Source of the DNA: Chloroflexota bacterium
GTDB lineage: Bacteria; Chloroflexota; UBA11872
Assembly (NCBI GenBank): GCA_028873795.1
Contig: JAPPNP010000031.1
Coordinates: forward strand, 66,545 to 130,544
Length of the DNA: 64,000 bases
Reading direction: 5' to 3'
Position numbers and translations under genes: made by a program. The notes under the pieces were generated by a model, which saw only the letters and a program-made list of their open reading frames with translations, ran no database searches and was not told where the DNA came from. Positions 9,447-18,753 of the stretch are shown here, piece after piece (positions within the stretch are counted from its first letter, which is position 1; each line of letters starts with the position of its first letter).

Positions 9447-11012
9447 TCAGCCGTCCGAGCTGGTGATCTGAAACGAGTAGAGCTGCGCGTCGTGCATGTA
9501 GAACCGCAGGTGCCGGTGCGGGATGAAGGTCGAATACACCGTCCCCGAGTCGATCCCCTCCGGCAGCGGCAGGGTCGCATCGCCGCCCCAGGTCACGACG
9601 TGGGAGATGGAGTCTCCCGTGAAGACGTCGCAGTCATCCGCGGACCGACCGTCCATCACCCGGTAGGCCACGTCCGACGCCTCCACCTTGATATAGCCCT
9701 CCGGCCCGCAGGACGCGTTGATCACCAACCGATCGCCCGGCGCGATGAACGCCTCCGTCAGCAGCATTCCCACATGCTTGTCGTTCGTCCCGACCGACAC
9801 GAAGCCGTGCCGCCGCAGCTTGCCCAGTCCTAACCCGTAGGGTTGGCGCTGCTTCGCGGATACGGCGCCGGCGCCCCCGAAGTAGAACCACGACTCATCG
9901 CCCACGTCCACCATGTGCGGGGCCGCCACCACCAGCTCGTCGTACGAGCCGGGCCCTCCGCCGGGAATCCACGTGTGACTCGGCCGCAGGCGGTCCCAGT
10001 TGCGCGCGTCCCGGCTAAAGGCCAGCTGCGGATGCAGCTTGTACTCCGTCATGGCGAGCACGCCCAAGAACGCCACCCAATGGCTGCCCAGCCGGTAGGG
10101 CCGCATGCTGTAGAACGAGTCGTCCAGGTTGTCGAGCTCCGGGTCCGGCGCCAGCGCCAGCCGCGGCTCGCTCCAGTGGTGAAAGTCCCGGCTCTGCGAC
10201 TGGAAGATGCGGCGCATTCCGCGCCGGTTAGACAATCCGTGCGCCGGGTCCGTGGTCGAGCCGCCGGCGATGGCCTTCTCCACCAGGCCGACCCGCGGCC
10301 GCGGCGCCATTTCCATCCACGGGTGCCGCGTCAGGATGTTGTAGGTGCGTGTCTCGGGGTCGAAGAAGGGATAGATGCTGTCGCCCTGCTTCGCGCCCAA
10401 GCCCTCGAACATGGGCGGCTCGTCATAGGTCGTCCAGTGGATGCTGTCCGCCGAATAGGCCCGCCGCACATTCGCCCCGGGCAGCTCGTCCGCCACCCGA
10501 AAGCCCGGCGGCCCAATCTCGTAGATCGCCTTGTAGCGGCGCGCCGGATCAGTCTCCAGCGGGTCGTCCAGCGGCGCCAGTCCCCACACGTTGCCGTGGG
10601 TTCGGTCGCCCAGCACGATGTTGGTGTCGTGCCCGTCCTCGTGCACGATCCCCATCGGCGGCTTTTCCCAGGTGTAGCCGTCCGCCGAGCGCGCATAGCA
10701 GACGCGAAAGCGGGAGATGTCGTAGTCGATCAGCGTGCCTCCCGTGCGGGCGGCCTTCTCCTGGTCGATGTCGAAGTCGGAGTAGAGAAGGTGAAAGACC
10801 CCGTCGTCGTCACGCCACACCTTGTAGTCGTCGGCGTGCATGTTGACGTGGTGCTCCCACGGCTTGTCCTGGACCACGATCGGGTTGCCCTCGTGCATCT
10901 CCGGCGTATGCACCGTCCGGGAGATGTTCTGGATCTCCTCGATCATGCCCGTGTCGAAGAAGTACTGTGGCGTGTCGCGGATGTGCAGCTCGGTCGAGTC
11001 GAGGTCGGCCAT
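9447..11012 (-). CDS. Beta-propeller glycosidase-like protein, copy 1
   Basis: Protein of 521 residues with sequence features of five-bladed propeller glycosidases (GH32/43/130-like): repeated Trp-containing strands such as KVWRDDDGVFHLLY, DSIHWTTYDEPP and FHHWSEPRL, and several short acidic loops. No signal peptide is visible. The frame is open 46 codons further upstream, but ATG 11012 has GGGAG seven bases before it and matches the start of copy 2. It is nearly identical to the gene at 12884-14449, with differences clustered in the middle and an almost unchanged 3' end. A GH32 gene lies between the two on the opposite strand. Activity is unknown; a fructoside- or other glycoside-processing role is an inference from context. 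Confidence 0.85.
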   Translation of the reverse strand: MADLDSTELHIRDTPQYFFDTGMIEEIQNISRTVHTPEMHEGNPIVVQDKPWEHHVNMHADDYKVWRDDDGVFHLLYSDFDIDQEKAARTGGTLIDYDISRFRVCYARSADGYTWEKPPMGIVHEDGHDTNIVLGDRTHGNVWGLAPLDDPLETDPARRYKAIYEIGPPGFRVADELPGANVRRAYSADSIHWTTYDEPPMFEGLGAKQGDSIYPFFDPETRTYNILTRHPWMEMAPRPRVGLVEKAIAGGSTTDPAHGLSNRRGMRRIFQSQSRDFHHWSEPRLALAPDPELDNLDDSFYSMRPYRLGSHWVAFLGVLAMTEYKLHPQLAFSRDARNWDRLRPSHTWIPGGGPGSYDELVVAAPHMVDVGDESWFYFGGAGAVSAKQRQPYGLGLGKLRRHGFVSVGTNDKHVGMLLTEAFIAPGDRLVINASCGPEGYIKVEASDVAYRVMDGRSADDCDVFTGDSISHVVTWGGDATLPLPEGIDSGTVYSTFIPHRHLRFYMHDAQLYSFQITSSDG

Positions 11013-11151
11013 GGGTGTGCTCCCGTGACTCAGACCTAGCGACCGTAGCACCTTGAGGGACAACCCAAGGTGCGGGGCGACATGAGGCTCCACGGCCAGG
11101 CGCGCTCGGCACCTGGCGTCGCGGGCGGTCCTTGCGAATTGCGCGCCCATC

Positions 11152-11157
11152 TATAGT
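11152..11157 (+). promoter_or_regulatory. Candidate -10 element before the GH32 gene
   Basis: TATAGT matches the bacterial -10 consensus at five of six positions. It lies about 55 bases before the GH32 ATG in the divergent gap with glycosidase-like copy 1. The only upstream -35 candidate (TTGCGA at 11132) is too close, so support is weak. Confidence 0.25.
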
Positions 11158-11211
11158 GGCCGCCAGGCGCCGGGGCCGGCTGGCGCCAAGAGAACGGCAC
11201 GCGAGATATCA

Positions 11212-12759
11212 ATGCCCGACTACAAGTCGCGCGTACCCAGGTACACCTTCCCGACCTCGCTCGAGGCCCAGGAAGCGGCGCTCGCCACAAATCCGCTCAT
11301 GCAGCGCCTGCACGCGTCGCGGGCGGCGCTCGCAGACGACCCGTACCGCCCGACCTATCATTATGTCAACCCAGGGTCCACGCTCAACGATCCCAACGGC
11401 CTCTGCTTCTGGCAGGGAAACTGGCACCTCTTCTACCAGGCCTATCCGCCGGAAGATCCGCGCCAACATTGGGGCCACGCCGTGTCCAGGGACCTCGTGC
11501 ATTGGCGCGACCTTCCCTATTGCATCTATCCCGACCCCGAGGAGAAGTGCTTCTCCGGCTCGACGCTGGTCGAGGACGACCGGGTCATCGCCATGTACTT
11601 CGGCACGCAGGTCGGCAACATGGTGGCCACGTCGAGCGATCCGCTGCTGCTCAACTGGACCAAGGTCGCCAACCGGGCGGTGATCCCGATTGCCGCGCCC
11701 GACGAATCACCGCTGCCATACACCGTCTACGACCCGTGCATCTGGAAGAAGGACGGCGTCTACTACTCCCTCTCGGGTTGGGCCAGGCCCGGCGGTCCCG
11801 CGGGCAAGCCAATTCGCGCAAATTTTCTGTTTCGCTCCACCGACCTGGAGCATTGGGAATACCTGCACCCCTTCGTCGAGGACGACCGGTATACCTTGGT
11901 CGGCGACGACGGCTCGGTGCCCTATTTCTGGCCGATCGGCGACCGGCACATTCTGCTCTTCGCCAGCCACATGACGGGCGCCCAATACTTGCTGGGGGAC
12001 TACGACACGGCGCGGGACAAGTTCGTGGTCACCCACGGGGGACGATTCAACTTCGGCGCCATGAGGCCCGCCGGCATCCATGCGCCCTCCGCCACGCCGG
12101 ACGGCCGGGGCGGCGTCGTCACCATCTTCAACATGAACGAGGGCAAGCCAACCCAGGGTTGGAACCAGATCATGTCGCTGCCGCGGCGCCTGACGCTCGA
12201 CGGTGACGACCTGTTCATGGAACCGGTGCCGGCGCTCGCGGCGCTGCGGGGCGCGCACACGCGAGTGGACAGGACGCTGCTGCCCGCGAACGAGGAGCGC
12301 GTGTTCGAGCCGGTGCAAGGCCGCGCGCTCGAGCTCGTCGCCGTGCTCGATCCCCAGGGCGCACCCATGGTCGAGCTGAACGTCCTGCGCTCGCCGGGCA
12401 AGGAGGAGTTCACACGCATCGCCTTCTACAAGAACCGCGGCCATTTCGAGCGCGTCTTGGGCACTGGGCGGCATTTCAGCGTGGTCACCATCGACACGTC
12501 GTACGCGTCGGAGGCGGCGGACGTCCTGTCACGAGCTCCGGAATCGGCGCCGGTCAACATCGAGCCGGACGAGCCCGTCGAGCTGCGGGTTTTCGTCGAC
12601 CACAGCGTCGTCGAGGTGTTCGTCAACTCCAAGCAATGCGCGGCGGTTCGCGTCTATCCGCAGCGGGCCGACAGCGTCGGGGTATCGATGCGAGCGCAAG
12701 GGGCCGACGCCCTGCTCAGATCGCTCGATGCATGGACGATGCGCTCGATCTGGAGTTGA
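11212..12759 (+). CDS. Glycoside hydrolase family 32 (beta-fructosidase-like)
   Basis: Predicted retaining beta-fructofuranosidase of 515 residues acting on sucrose, fructans or related fructosides. The N-terminal five-bladed propeller shows the nucleophile motif LNDPNG (D60), a fructose-binding FSGSTLV strand, a variant of the RDP motif (YDP, D174), and the acid/base region DDGSVPYFW near residue 233, where the usual EC pair is replaced. The C-terminal beta-sandwich is present, with VFVDHSVVEVFVNS. No signal peptide is visible, so it is probably cytoplasmic and acts on imported sugar. It is placed head-to-head with glycosidase-like copy 1 and converges with copy 2. Confidence 0.9.
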   Translation: MPDYKSRVPRYTFPTSLEAQEAALATNPLMQRLHASRAALADDPYRPTYHYVNPGSTLNDPNGLCFWQGNWHLFYQAYPPEDPRQHWGHAVSRDLVHWRDLPYCIYPDPEEKCFSGSTLVEDDRVIAMYFGTQVGNMVATSSDPLLLNWTKVANRAVIPIAAPDESPLPYTVYDPCIWKKDGVYYSLSGWARPGGPAGKPIRANFLFRSTDLEHWEYLHPFVEDDRYTLVGDDGSVPYFWPIGDRHILLFASHMTGAQYLLGDYDTARDKFVVTHGGRFNFGAMRPAGIHAPSATPDGRGGVVTIFNMNEGKPTQGWNQIMSLPRRLTLDGDDLFMEPVPALAALRGAHTRVDRTLLPANEERVFEPVQGRALELVAVLDPQGAPMVELNVLRSPGKEEFTRIAFYKNRGHFERVLGTGRHFSVVTIDTSYASEAADVLSRAPESAPVNIEPDEPVELRVFVDHSVVEVFVNSKQCAAVRVYPQRADSVGVSMRAQGADALLRSLDAWTMRSIWS

Positions 12760-12883
12760 CGCCGCTTGAACCGGCCCCGACCCGGTCTTTGTCTCACAGC
12801 CTCCAGGGCGCCGAGATGCGTCGCCCCCTGCGAATGGTGTCGTTGCCGTTGGCCCAGCCATCCTGGCCGTTCTCCCAGCCTGG

Positions 12884-14449
12884 TCAGCCGGGCGAACTCG
12901 TGATTTGAAAGGAATAGAGCTGCGCGTCGTGCATGTAGAACCGCAGGTGCCGGTGCGGGATGAAGGTCGAATACACCGTCCCCGAGTCGATCCCCTCCGG
13001 CAGCGGCAGGGTCGCATCGCCGCCCCAGGTCACGACGTGGGAAATCGAGTCTCCCGTGAACACGTCGCAGTCGTCCGCGGACCGACCCTCCATCACCCGG
13101 TAGGTCACGTCCGACGCCTCCACCTTGATATACCCCTGCGGCCCGCAGGACGCGTTGATCACCAGCCGGTCGCCCGGCGCGATGAAGGCCTCCGTCAGCA
13201 GCATGCCCACGTGCTTGTCGTTCGTCCCGACCGACACGAAGCCATGCCGCCGCAGTTTGCCCAGTCCTAACGCGTAGGGGCTGCGATCCCGCGCGGATAG
13301 GGCGCCGGCGCCCCCGAAGTAGAACCACGACTCATCGCCCACGTCCACCAGGTGCGGCGCCGCTACGATGGACTCGCCGAACGAGCCCTTCCCCCCGCTC
13401 CCGATCCACGCGTGCGTCGGCCGCAGGCGGTCCCATTTGCGCGCGTCCCGGCTGTAGGCCAGTTGCGGGAACATCGTGCGCGTGGTCATGTTGAGCACGC
13501 CCAGAAACCCGACCCAATGGCTGCCCAGCCGGTAGGGCCGCATGCAGTAGAACGAGTCGTCCAGGTTGTCCAGCTCCGGGTCCGGCGCCAGCGCCAGCCG
13601 CGGCTCGCTCCAGTGGTGGAAGTCTCGGCTCTGGGCAAAGAAGATGCGCCGCATCCCCCTCCGGTTCGACAGCCCGTGCGCCGGGTCGGTGGTCGAGCCG
13701 CCCGCGACGGCCTGTTCGACCAGACCCACCCGCGGCCGCGGCGCCATCTCCAACAACGGATGGCGCGTGAGGATGCAGTACGTGCGCGTCTCGGGGTCGA
13801 AGAACGGGAAGATGCCGTCGCCCTGCTTGGCGCCCAGCCCCTCGAACATGGGCGGCTCGTCATAGGTCGTCCAGTGGATGCTGTCGGCGGAATATGCGCG
13901 CCGCACGTTCGCCCCGGGCAGCTCGTCCGCCACCCGAAAGCCCGGCGGTCCGATCTCGTAAAACGCCTTGTACCGACGCGCCGGATCCGTCTCCAGCGGG
14001 TCGTCCAGCGGCGCCAGGCCCCACACATTCCCGTGCGTGCGGTCGCCCATCACGATGTTGGTGTTGTGCCCGTCCTCGTGCACGATCCCCATCGGCAGCT
14101 TTACCCAGGTGTATCCGTCCTCCGAACGCGCGTAGCAGACGCGAAAACGGGCAATGTCGTAGTCGATCAAGGTGCCGCCCGTGCGGCGCGACTTCTCGTG
14201 GTCGATGTCGAAGTCGTTATAGAGGAGGTGGAAGACGCCGTCGTCGTCACGCCAGACCTTGTAGTCGTCGGCATGCAAATTGACGTGGTGCTCCCACGGC
14301 TTGTCCTGGACCAGGATCGGGTTGCCCTCGAACATCTCCGGGCTGTGTACGGTGCGGGAGATGTTCTGGATCTCCTCGATCATGCCGGTGTCGAAGAAGT
14401 ACTGCGGCGTGTCGCGGATGTGCAGCTCGGTGGAGTCGAGGTCAGCCAT
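12884..14449 (-). CDS. Beta-propeller glycosidase-like protein, copy 2
   Basis: Protein of 521 residues, the same length as copy 1 and identical at roughly nine residues in ten by eye. The last 130 or so residues differ at only a handful of positions. Family features are as in copy 1 (KVWRDDDGVFHLLY, DEPPMFEGLGAKQGD). ATG 14449 is preceded by AGGGG. It lies 81 bases after the unit 3 permease B on the same strand, so it may be read from the unit 3 operon. Substitutions relative to copy 1 concentrate around residues 295-385, where substrate contacts could differ. Function is unproven. Confidence 0.85.
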   Translation of the reverse strand: MADLDSTELHIRDTPQYFFDTGMIEEIQNISRTVHSPEMFEGNPILVQDKPWEHHVNLHADDYKVWRDDDGVFHLLYNDFDIDHEKSRRTGGTLIDYDIARFRVCYARSEDGYTWVKLPMGIVHEDGHNTNIVMGDRTHGNVWGLAPLDDPLETDPARRYKAFYEIGPPGFRVADELPGANVRRAYSADSIHWTTYDEPPMFEGLGAKQGDGIFPFFDPETRTYCILTRHPLLEMAPRPRVGLVEQAVAGGSTTDPAHGLSNRRGMRRIFFAQSRDFHHWSEPRLALAPDPELDNLDDSFYCMRPYRLGSHWVGFLGVLNMTTRTMFPQLAYSRDARKWDRLRPTHAWIGSGGKGSFGESIVAAPHLVDVGDESWFYFGGAGALSARDRSPYALGLGKLRRHGFVSVGTNDKHVGMLLTEAFIAPGDRLVINASCGPQGYIKVEASDVTYRVMEGRSADDCDVFTGDSISHVVTWGGDATLPLPEGIDSGTVYSTFIPHRHLRFYMHDAQLYSFQITSSPG

Positions 14450-14530
14450 GAAACGGCCCCTGGAGTCCTGATTGGGTCACGCTAGCACCGGCGTCTCCCG
14501 CCTCCGTCCCGCAGCGCATCCAGCCTCCGG

Positions 14531-15505
14531 CTACGTCGCCGTCGATCCCTCCAGCCGCACCCGCGGATCGATGTAGGTGTAGAGCACGTCGACGACCAGG
14601 TTCATGAACGCGTAGATCACCGCCGCCAGGACCACCAGACCTTGAACGATCGGATAGTCGCGCTGGGTGATCGCGTTGATGAGTTGAAATCCCAGTCCCT
14701 GGCGGGTAAAGACCGCCTCGATCACCACCGCGCCGCCCAAAAGTCCGCCGAATTCGAGCCCGATCACCGTCACCACGGGAATCAGCGCATTTCGCAGCGC
14801 GTGGAGCCAGATCACCGCGCGCTCGCGGAGGCCCTTGGCCCGCGCCGTGCGGATGTAGTCCCGCGACATCACGTCCAGCATCGACGACCGGGTCAGCCGA
14901 GCCAGGATGGCGGAAGCCGCCAAGCCCAAGGTGATCGACGGCAAGATCAGCTCCTTGCCGTGACCATTGGAAATGGCCGGCAGCCAGCCGAGCGTAATGC
15001 TGAAGATGAAGATCAAAACCAACCCGAGCAGGAACTGCGGCACCGACACGCCGATAATCGCGAACATCTGGGCCGCGTAGTCGATGATGGTGTGATGCTT
15101 GATCGCGGATAGGATGCCGGCGGTCAGCCCCACGACAATGGCGACCGACATGCCCACCAGCGTGATCTGCATGGTCGCGGGCCAATGGTCGCCAATGATG
15201 TGCAGGACCGGCCGCTTCTTGCGGATCGAGATTCCCAGGTCGCCGCGCACCAGATCGGCCACATAGAGCACATATTGGTGGGGCATCGATTTGTCGAGGT
15301 TGTAGGCCTCGCGCAGGCGCTGAAGCGTCGCCTCTGACTCCAGGCCGGCGGCCGACGCGCTGGCCTGCCCCGGCTGATCCTGGCCGAAGTAGTAGAGCGT
15401 GATCGGGTCTCCCGGCACCAGCCGCAGCAGCACGAACGCCACCGTGACCACCCCGAGGGTGACCGGGACGATGTAGAGCACTCGCCGAATGATGTAGGCG
15501 CCCAT
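14531..15505 (-). CDS. Family 5 ABC transporter permease, DppB/OppB type (unit 3)
   Basis: Membrane permease of 324 residues with the typical N-terminus MGAYIIRRVLYIVPVTLGV, a DppB-type extracytoplasmic loop and the conserved cytoplasmic loop RTARAKGLRERAVIWLHALR. It closely resembles the unit 2 permease, including the identical WLPAISNGHGKELILP segment. It is the third gene of a minus-strand unit, after permease C and the binding protein, and is followed by glycosidase-like copy 2. Confidence 0.94.
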   Translation of the reverse strand: MGAYIIRRVLYIVPVTLGVVTVAFVLLRLVPGDPITLYYFGQDQPGQASASAAGLESEATLQRLREAYNLDKSMPHQYVLYVADLVRGDLGISIRKKRPVLHIIGDHWPATMQITLVGMSVAIVVGLTAGILSAIKHHTIIDYAAQMFAIIGVSVPQFLLGLVLIFIFSITLGWLPAISNGHGKELILPSITLGLAASAILARLTRSSMLDVMSRDYIRTARAKGLRERAVIWLHALRNALIPVVTVIGLEFGGLLGGAVVIEAVFTRQGLGFQLINAITQRDYPIVQGLVVLAAVIYAFMNLVVDVLYTYIDPRVRLEGSTAT

Positions 15506-15626
15506 GGCTATGCCAAGCGGGCGCGGCGCCTTGCGACGCCGCGCCCAGCTTCAAGCCGACCGATGCCGCTTGGCGGCATTTTGGCTACCGAGGCTGTCCT
15601 CATCGGCAACGATCTTGCAGGCGCTC

Positions 15627-17537
15627 CTAGTCCTTGCTGTAGAGGTCGCCGAAGTAGGGGTGCGACGCGCCGCTGCCGATGAACATGCGCCCACCGACCG
15701 TTTGCGGATTCGTGAGCCACGCCAGCAGCGACTGCACCAGCGGGACGCCCACCGCGTTCTGCATCAGGAGATACTCGGCATCCTTCCACATCTGCACTCG
15801 CTTCTCGGCGTCGAACTCGGTGCGCGCACCGTCCAACAGCGGGTCGATGCGAGAGTCGGGGTTGGGCACGCCGGGCTCGCCGGAGTACTCGAAGAACGTC
15901 CACGCGCGACCGGGCTTGCCCAGCAGCGACGTGTGGAATCTCGTGTACAGCGCGTCGCCGTTGCGACCGCCCACACCGTTCCACGCGTGGTGGTAGAGCC
16001 CCTGGCTCATCCCCTCGGCAAACGTCGGGAAGTCGATGTTTGGCACGTCCACGAAGATGCCAATGTTGGACTCGATGTCGAGCTTGAACAGCTCGCAAAT
16101 CGGATTCGGGGTGTTCGGGAAGATCACCTCGAGCCGCTTGCCCTCCGAGTCGTAGCGGAAGCCATCCTCGCCTCGTGCGTAGCCGGCCTCATCCAGAATC
16201 TGATTCGCCTTGGGGACGTTCCAGTCATAGAGCTTCGACGCCTCTTCGCTGAAGCCAATGGTGCCCGGGGCAAGCAGATTGCTCACCAGGGTCGGCGCGA
16301 GCCCGCCGTTCTGCCGCACGGTCGCGGTCCGGCGGTCCAGCGCGTGAATCAGCGCCTTGCGCACGTTGATGTCAGTCAAGGGCCACTTGATCACGTTCAT
16401 CGGCACGTACTGGATGTCGTTGAACAGCAGCCCGATGACGTGGAACGCCGGGTTCTCCGACACTCGTTGCACGTCCGGGAACGTGAACTGCAGCGAGATG
16501 TCGATCTCGCCGGCCTCGAACGCCTGCGCCCGGGCGGCGAAGTCCATCGACAACTGCAGGATCCTGGCCGTGTCGGCCAGGCCCGGCCCCTTGTTCGTGG
16601 CAAACGGCGGGCCCCAGTTGTAATCGTCGAATCGCTCATACAAGAGGTCGACGTCATCCGTCCAGCTCACGAAGCTGTAAGGGCCCGTTCCAACCGGATT
16701 GCGTTCGAAGTCCTGCCCCATCTCCGTGATGGCCTTCGGTGAACCCATCACGAGCGAGGCGGTTGTCAGGAACTCCGGCAGCAACGGCTGCGGTCCGTTC
16801 GTGTTGAACCGGACGGTGAAGTCGTCGATCTTTTCGACGTTGGCGAATGCGCCGACCTCGCCCGCGACCGAGCCGCGCACGGCGCTGTCATCGAGATAGC
16901 GCTCGAAGTTGAAGACCACGGCGTCGGCATTGAACGGGGTGCCGTCGTGAAACTTCACGTCGTTACGCAGCGGCAGCGTCCATGACATGTGATCGTCGGC
17001 GACCTGGGGAAGATCCGCCGCCAGGTGCGGCTGGAGAACGTTGTCTTCCCCGAACACCACGAGGCGCTCGAACATCGGCGAGGTCGCCTCGGGTCCACGC
17101 GTAATCCAGGACAGCGGGTCGAGTGAGTTCGGGTTGGTGAACGTGAAGTAGCTCACCTCGCCGCCCACGATGGGATCCCAGGGCTCGCCGCCGATATCCA
17201 CGATCTTGCTGAGCAGGTGCGCGTCGACGCCGGGCGCTCGCTCGCGAGCCTTCTCGACGATCTTCTCGACGATGACCTCGCGAATGACTTCCTTCTCGAC
17301 GATCTGCTGGACCGGGACTTCCTTGATGACCTCTTGGGTCACGATCGTCGCGACCTCGACCTCTTTGATCACTTCCTGGGTGACGATGGTCTGGACCGGG
17401 ACTTCCTTGATGACTTCCTTGGTGACGACCTTCTCTTCGCCGCACGCGGCGAGAGCGGCCGCTCCGACACCGCCAGCTAAGGCAAGGGCTCCACCGCGCA
17501 ACGCTTGACGGCGCGAGAGCGAAGATTTCATACCCAT
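15627..17537 (-). CDS. Family 5 ABC transporter solute-binding lipoprotein (unit 3)
   Basis: Extracellular binding protein of 636 residues. ATG 17537 has GGGGGAGG seven bases upstream and is preferred over upstream in-frame starts. The Tat motif LSRRQAL and a lipobox with cysteine at residue 32 are at the same positions as in units 1 and 2. The repeat stalk is shorter (about 71 residues) and lacks the TVTVTVTEV opening. The SBP_bac_5 domain is complete (NPVGTGPYSFVSW, then ALIHALDRRTATVRQNGG). It is the middle gene of the unit 3 operon. Being more diverged than units 1 and 2, it probably binds a different ligand. Confidence 0.94.
   Translation of the reverse strand: MGMKSSLSRRQALRGGALALAGGVGAAALAACGEEKVVTKEVIKEVPVQTIVTQEVIKEVEVATIVTQEVIKEVPVQQIVEKEVIREVIVEKIVEKARERAPGVDAHLLSKIVDIGGEPWDPIVGGEVSYFTFTNPNSLDPLSWITRGPEATSPMFERLVVFGEDNVLQPHLAADLPQVADDHMSWTLPLRNDVKFHDGTPFNADAVVFNFERYLDDSAVRGSVAGEVGAFANVEKIDDFTVRFNTNGPQPLLPEFLTTASLVMGSPKAITEMGQDFERNPVGTGPYSFVSWTDDVDLLYERFDDYNWGPPFATNKGPGLADTARILQLSMDFAARAQAFEAGEIDISLQFTFPDVQRVSENPAFHVIGLLFNDIQYVPMNVIKWPLTDINVRKALIHALDRRTATVRQNGGLAPTLVSNLLAPGTIGFSEEASKLYDWNVPKANQILDEAGYARGEDGFRYDSEGKRLEVIFPNTPNPICELFKLDIESNIGIFVDVPNIDFPTFAEGMSQGLYHHAWNGVGGRNGDALYTRFHTSLLGKPGRAWTFFEYSGEPGVPNPDSRIDPLLDGARTEFDAEKRVQMWKDAEYLLMQNAVGVPLVQSLLAWLTNPQTVGGRMFIGSGASHPYFGDLYSKD
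17235..17445 (-). repeat. In-frame repeats encoding the unit 3 stalk
   Basis: Degenerate tandem repeats encode TKEVIKEVPVQT, TQEVIKEV and related units. This array is shorter than those of units 1 and 2. Limits are approximate. Confidence 0.65.
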
Positions 17538-17642
17538 GTCTCTACCTCCCCCAGACATTCGGATACCGGACATGTTCTACAGCAAAGCATCCTACTCGCT
17601 GCCTCGCACCCACGGCAATGTGGCAGCGGCGCTGCGCGGCGA

Positions 17643-18557
17643 CTAGCCGGCCCAGGCCGATGCCTGTGGATCGAGCGCCTCACGCAGGCCGTCGCCAAAG
17701 AGATTGATGGCGAAGACGGTGATCGCCAGCGCCAGTCCGTTGAACGTCGGAATCCACCAGGCCGTGCGGAAGTAGTTGCGATTCAACGACAGCTCGAGCC
17801 CCCATTCCGGCTCGGGCGGACCGGCCCCCAGTCCGAGGAAGCTCAGGCCGGCCGCCGACAGCATGTTGGTCCCCAGCCCGAGCGTCGCCAGGATCAGAAT
17901 GGGGCTGACCACGTTGGGAAGAATGTGACGAAAGATGATCCGCCCGTCGCGCATGCCGACGGCGCGGGCTGCCCGCACATAGGTGAACTCACGCGCCGAA
18001 AGCGTGGTGCCGCGCACGACGCGGGCGTATCCCGGAATCCCGGCGATCCCCAGCGCGATCATGGCGTTGTTCAGGCCGGGACCCAGACCCGCGACGATGG
18101 TGATGGCCAGCAGCAAACTGGGAAACGCCAGCATGACGTCCAGCACGCGGCTGATCAGCATGTCCGGCCAGCGGCCGAAGTAGCCGGCGACCAATCCCAG
18201 GATGGACCCAAAAAACGCCCCAATCGCCACCGCCGTGAATCCGATGCGCAAGGAAATGCGCGCCCCTCGCACCACGCGGCTGAACACGTCGCGTCCGATG
18301 TCGTCGGTGCCGAAGAGACGGCCGTCGGTTCCGGGCGGCAATAGCGCCTCGGGCACGTTGTAGTAGTCCAGCCCTTCAGTGGCGATCACGTCGGCAAAGA
18401 TCGCCCCGCTGGCCATCACGATGAGCACCGCGCCGCCCACCAGGGCGCCCTTGTTCCGGTAGAGACGTCGCCACGCCAGCGACCATTCGCTGCGCGGCTT
18501 GGCCTGCGCGGCGCCCTGGAGGGACGCCTCGCCCACCACTCGTGACTCCAAGCTCAA
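17643..18557 (-). CDS. Family 5 ABC transporter permease, DppC/OppC type (unit 3)
   Basis: Membrane permease of 304 residues. The frame is open to an ATG at 18692, but that would add 45 non-family residues. TTG at 18557 has GGGAG six bases upstream and gives exact N-terminal alignment with the unit 1 permease (KPRSEW at residues 20-25 in both). It shows the GTDDIGRDVFSRVVRGAR loop and the RAARAVGMRD ATPase-contact loop. It is the first gene of the unit 3 operon. Confidence 0.92.
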   Translation of the reverse strand: MSLESRVVGEASLQGAAQAKPRSEWSLAWRRLYRNKGALVGGAVLIVMASGAIFADVIATEGLDYYNVPEALLPPGTDGRLFGTDDIGRDVFSRVVRGARISLRIGFTAVAIGAFFGSILGLVAGYFGRWPDMLISRVLDVMLAFPSLLLAITIVAGLGPGLNNAMIALGIAGIPGYARVVRGTTLSAREFTYVRAARAVGMRDGRIIFRHILPNVVSPILILATLGLGTNMLSAAGLSFLGLGAGPPEPEWGLELSLNRNYFRTAWWIPTFNGLALAITVFAINLFGDGLREALDPQASAWAG

Positions 18558-18724
18558 CGGCCGCTCCCTGTCCCGATACCGATGCGCATCGCACCGCGGA
18601 TATCCAGGCCGACGGACAGCAGGGCCGGATCCGGAGCAAGCAGTCTGCCGGGCGGCCGCGGCTGTCGTTTGGAAACTAAACTGATCGACCAAGAAGCGTC
18701 AATCCCGTGGAGTCATGGCGGCTG

Positions 18725-18744
18725 GCGGATTTTCGGCAATCCGC
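18725..18744 (+). promoter_or_regulatory. Small hairpin in the divergent gap before the sugar isomerase genes
   Basis: Seven-base arms GCGGATT and AATCCGC flank a six-base loop. No T-run follows on either strand. It may be an operator or a leader structure; nothing decides between them. Confidence 0.3.
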
Positions 18745-18753
18745 GCCGACGTG

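Noticed and set aside
9843-11039. Long frame opposite glycosidase-like copy 1
   Set aside because: A shadow of the real gene; a matching shadow exists opposite copy 2, as expected from the duplication.
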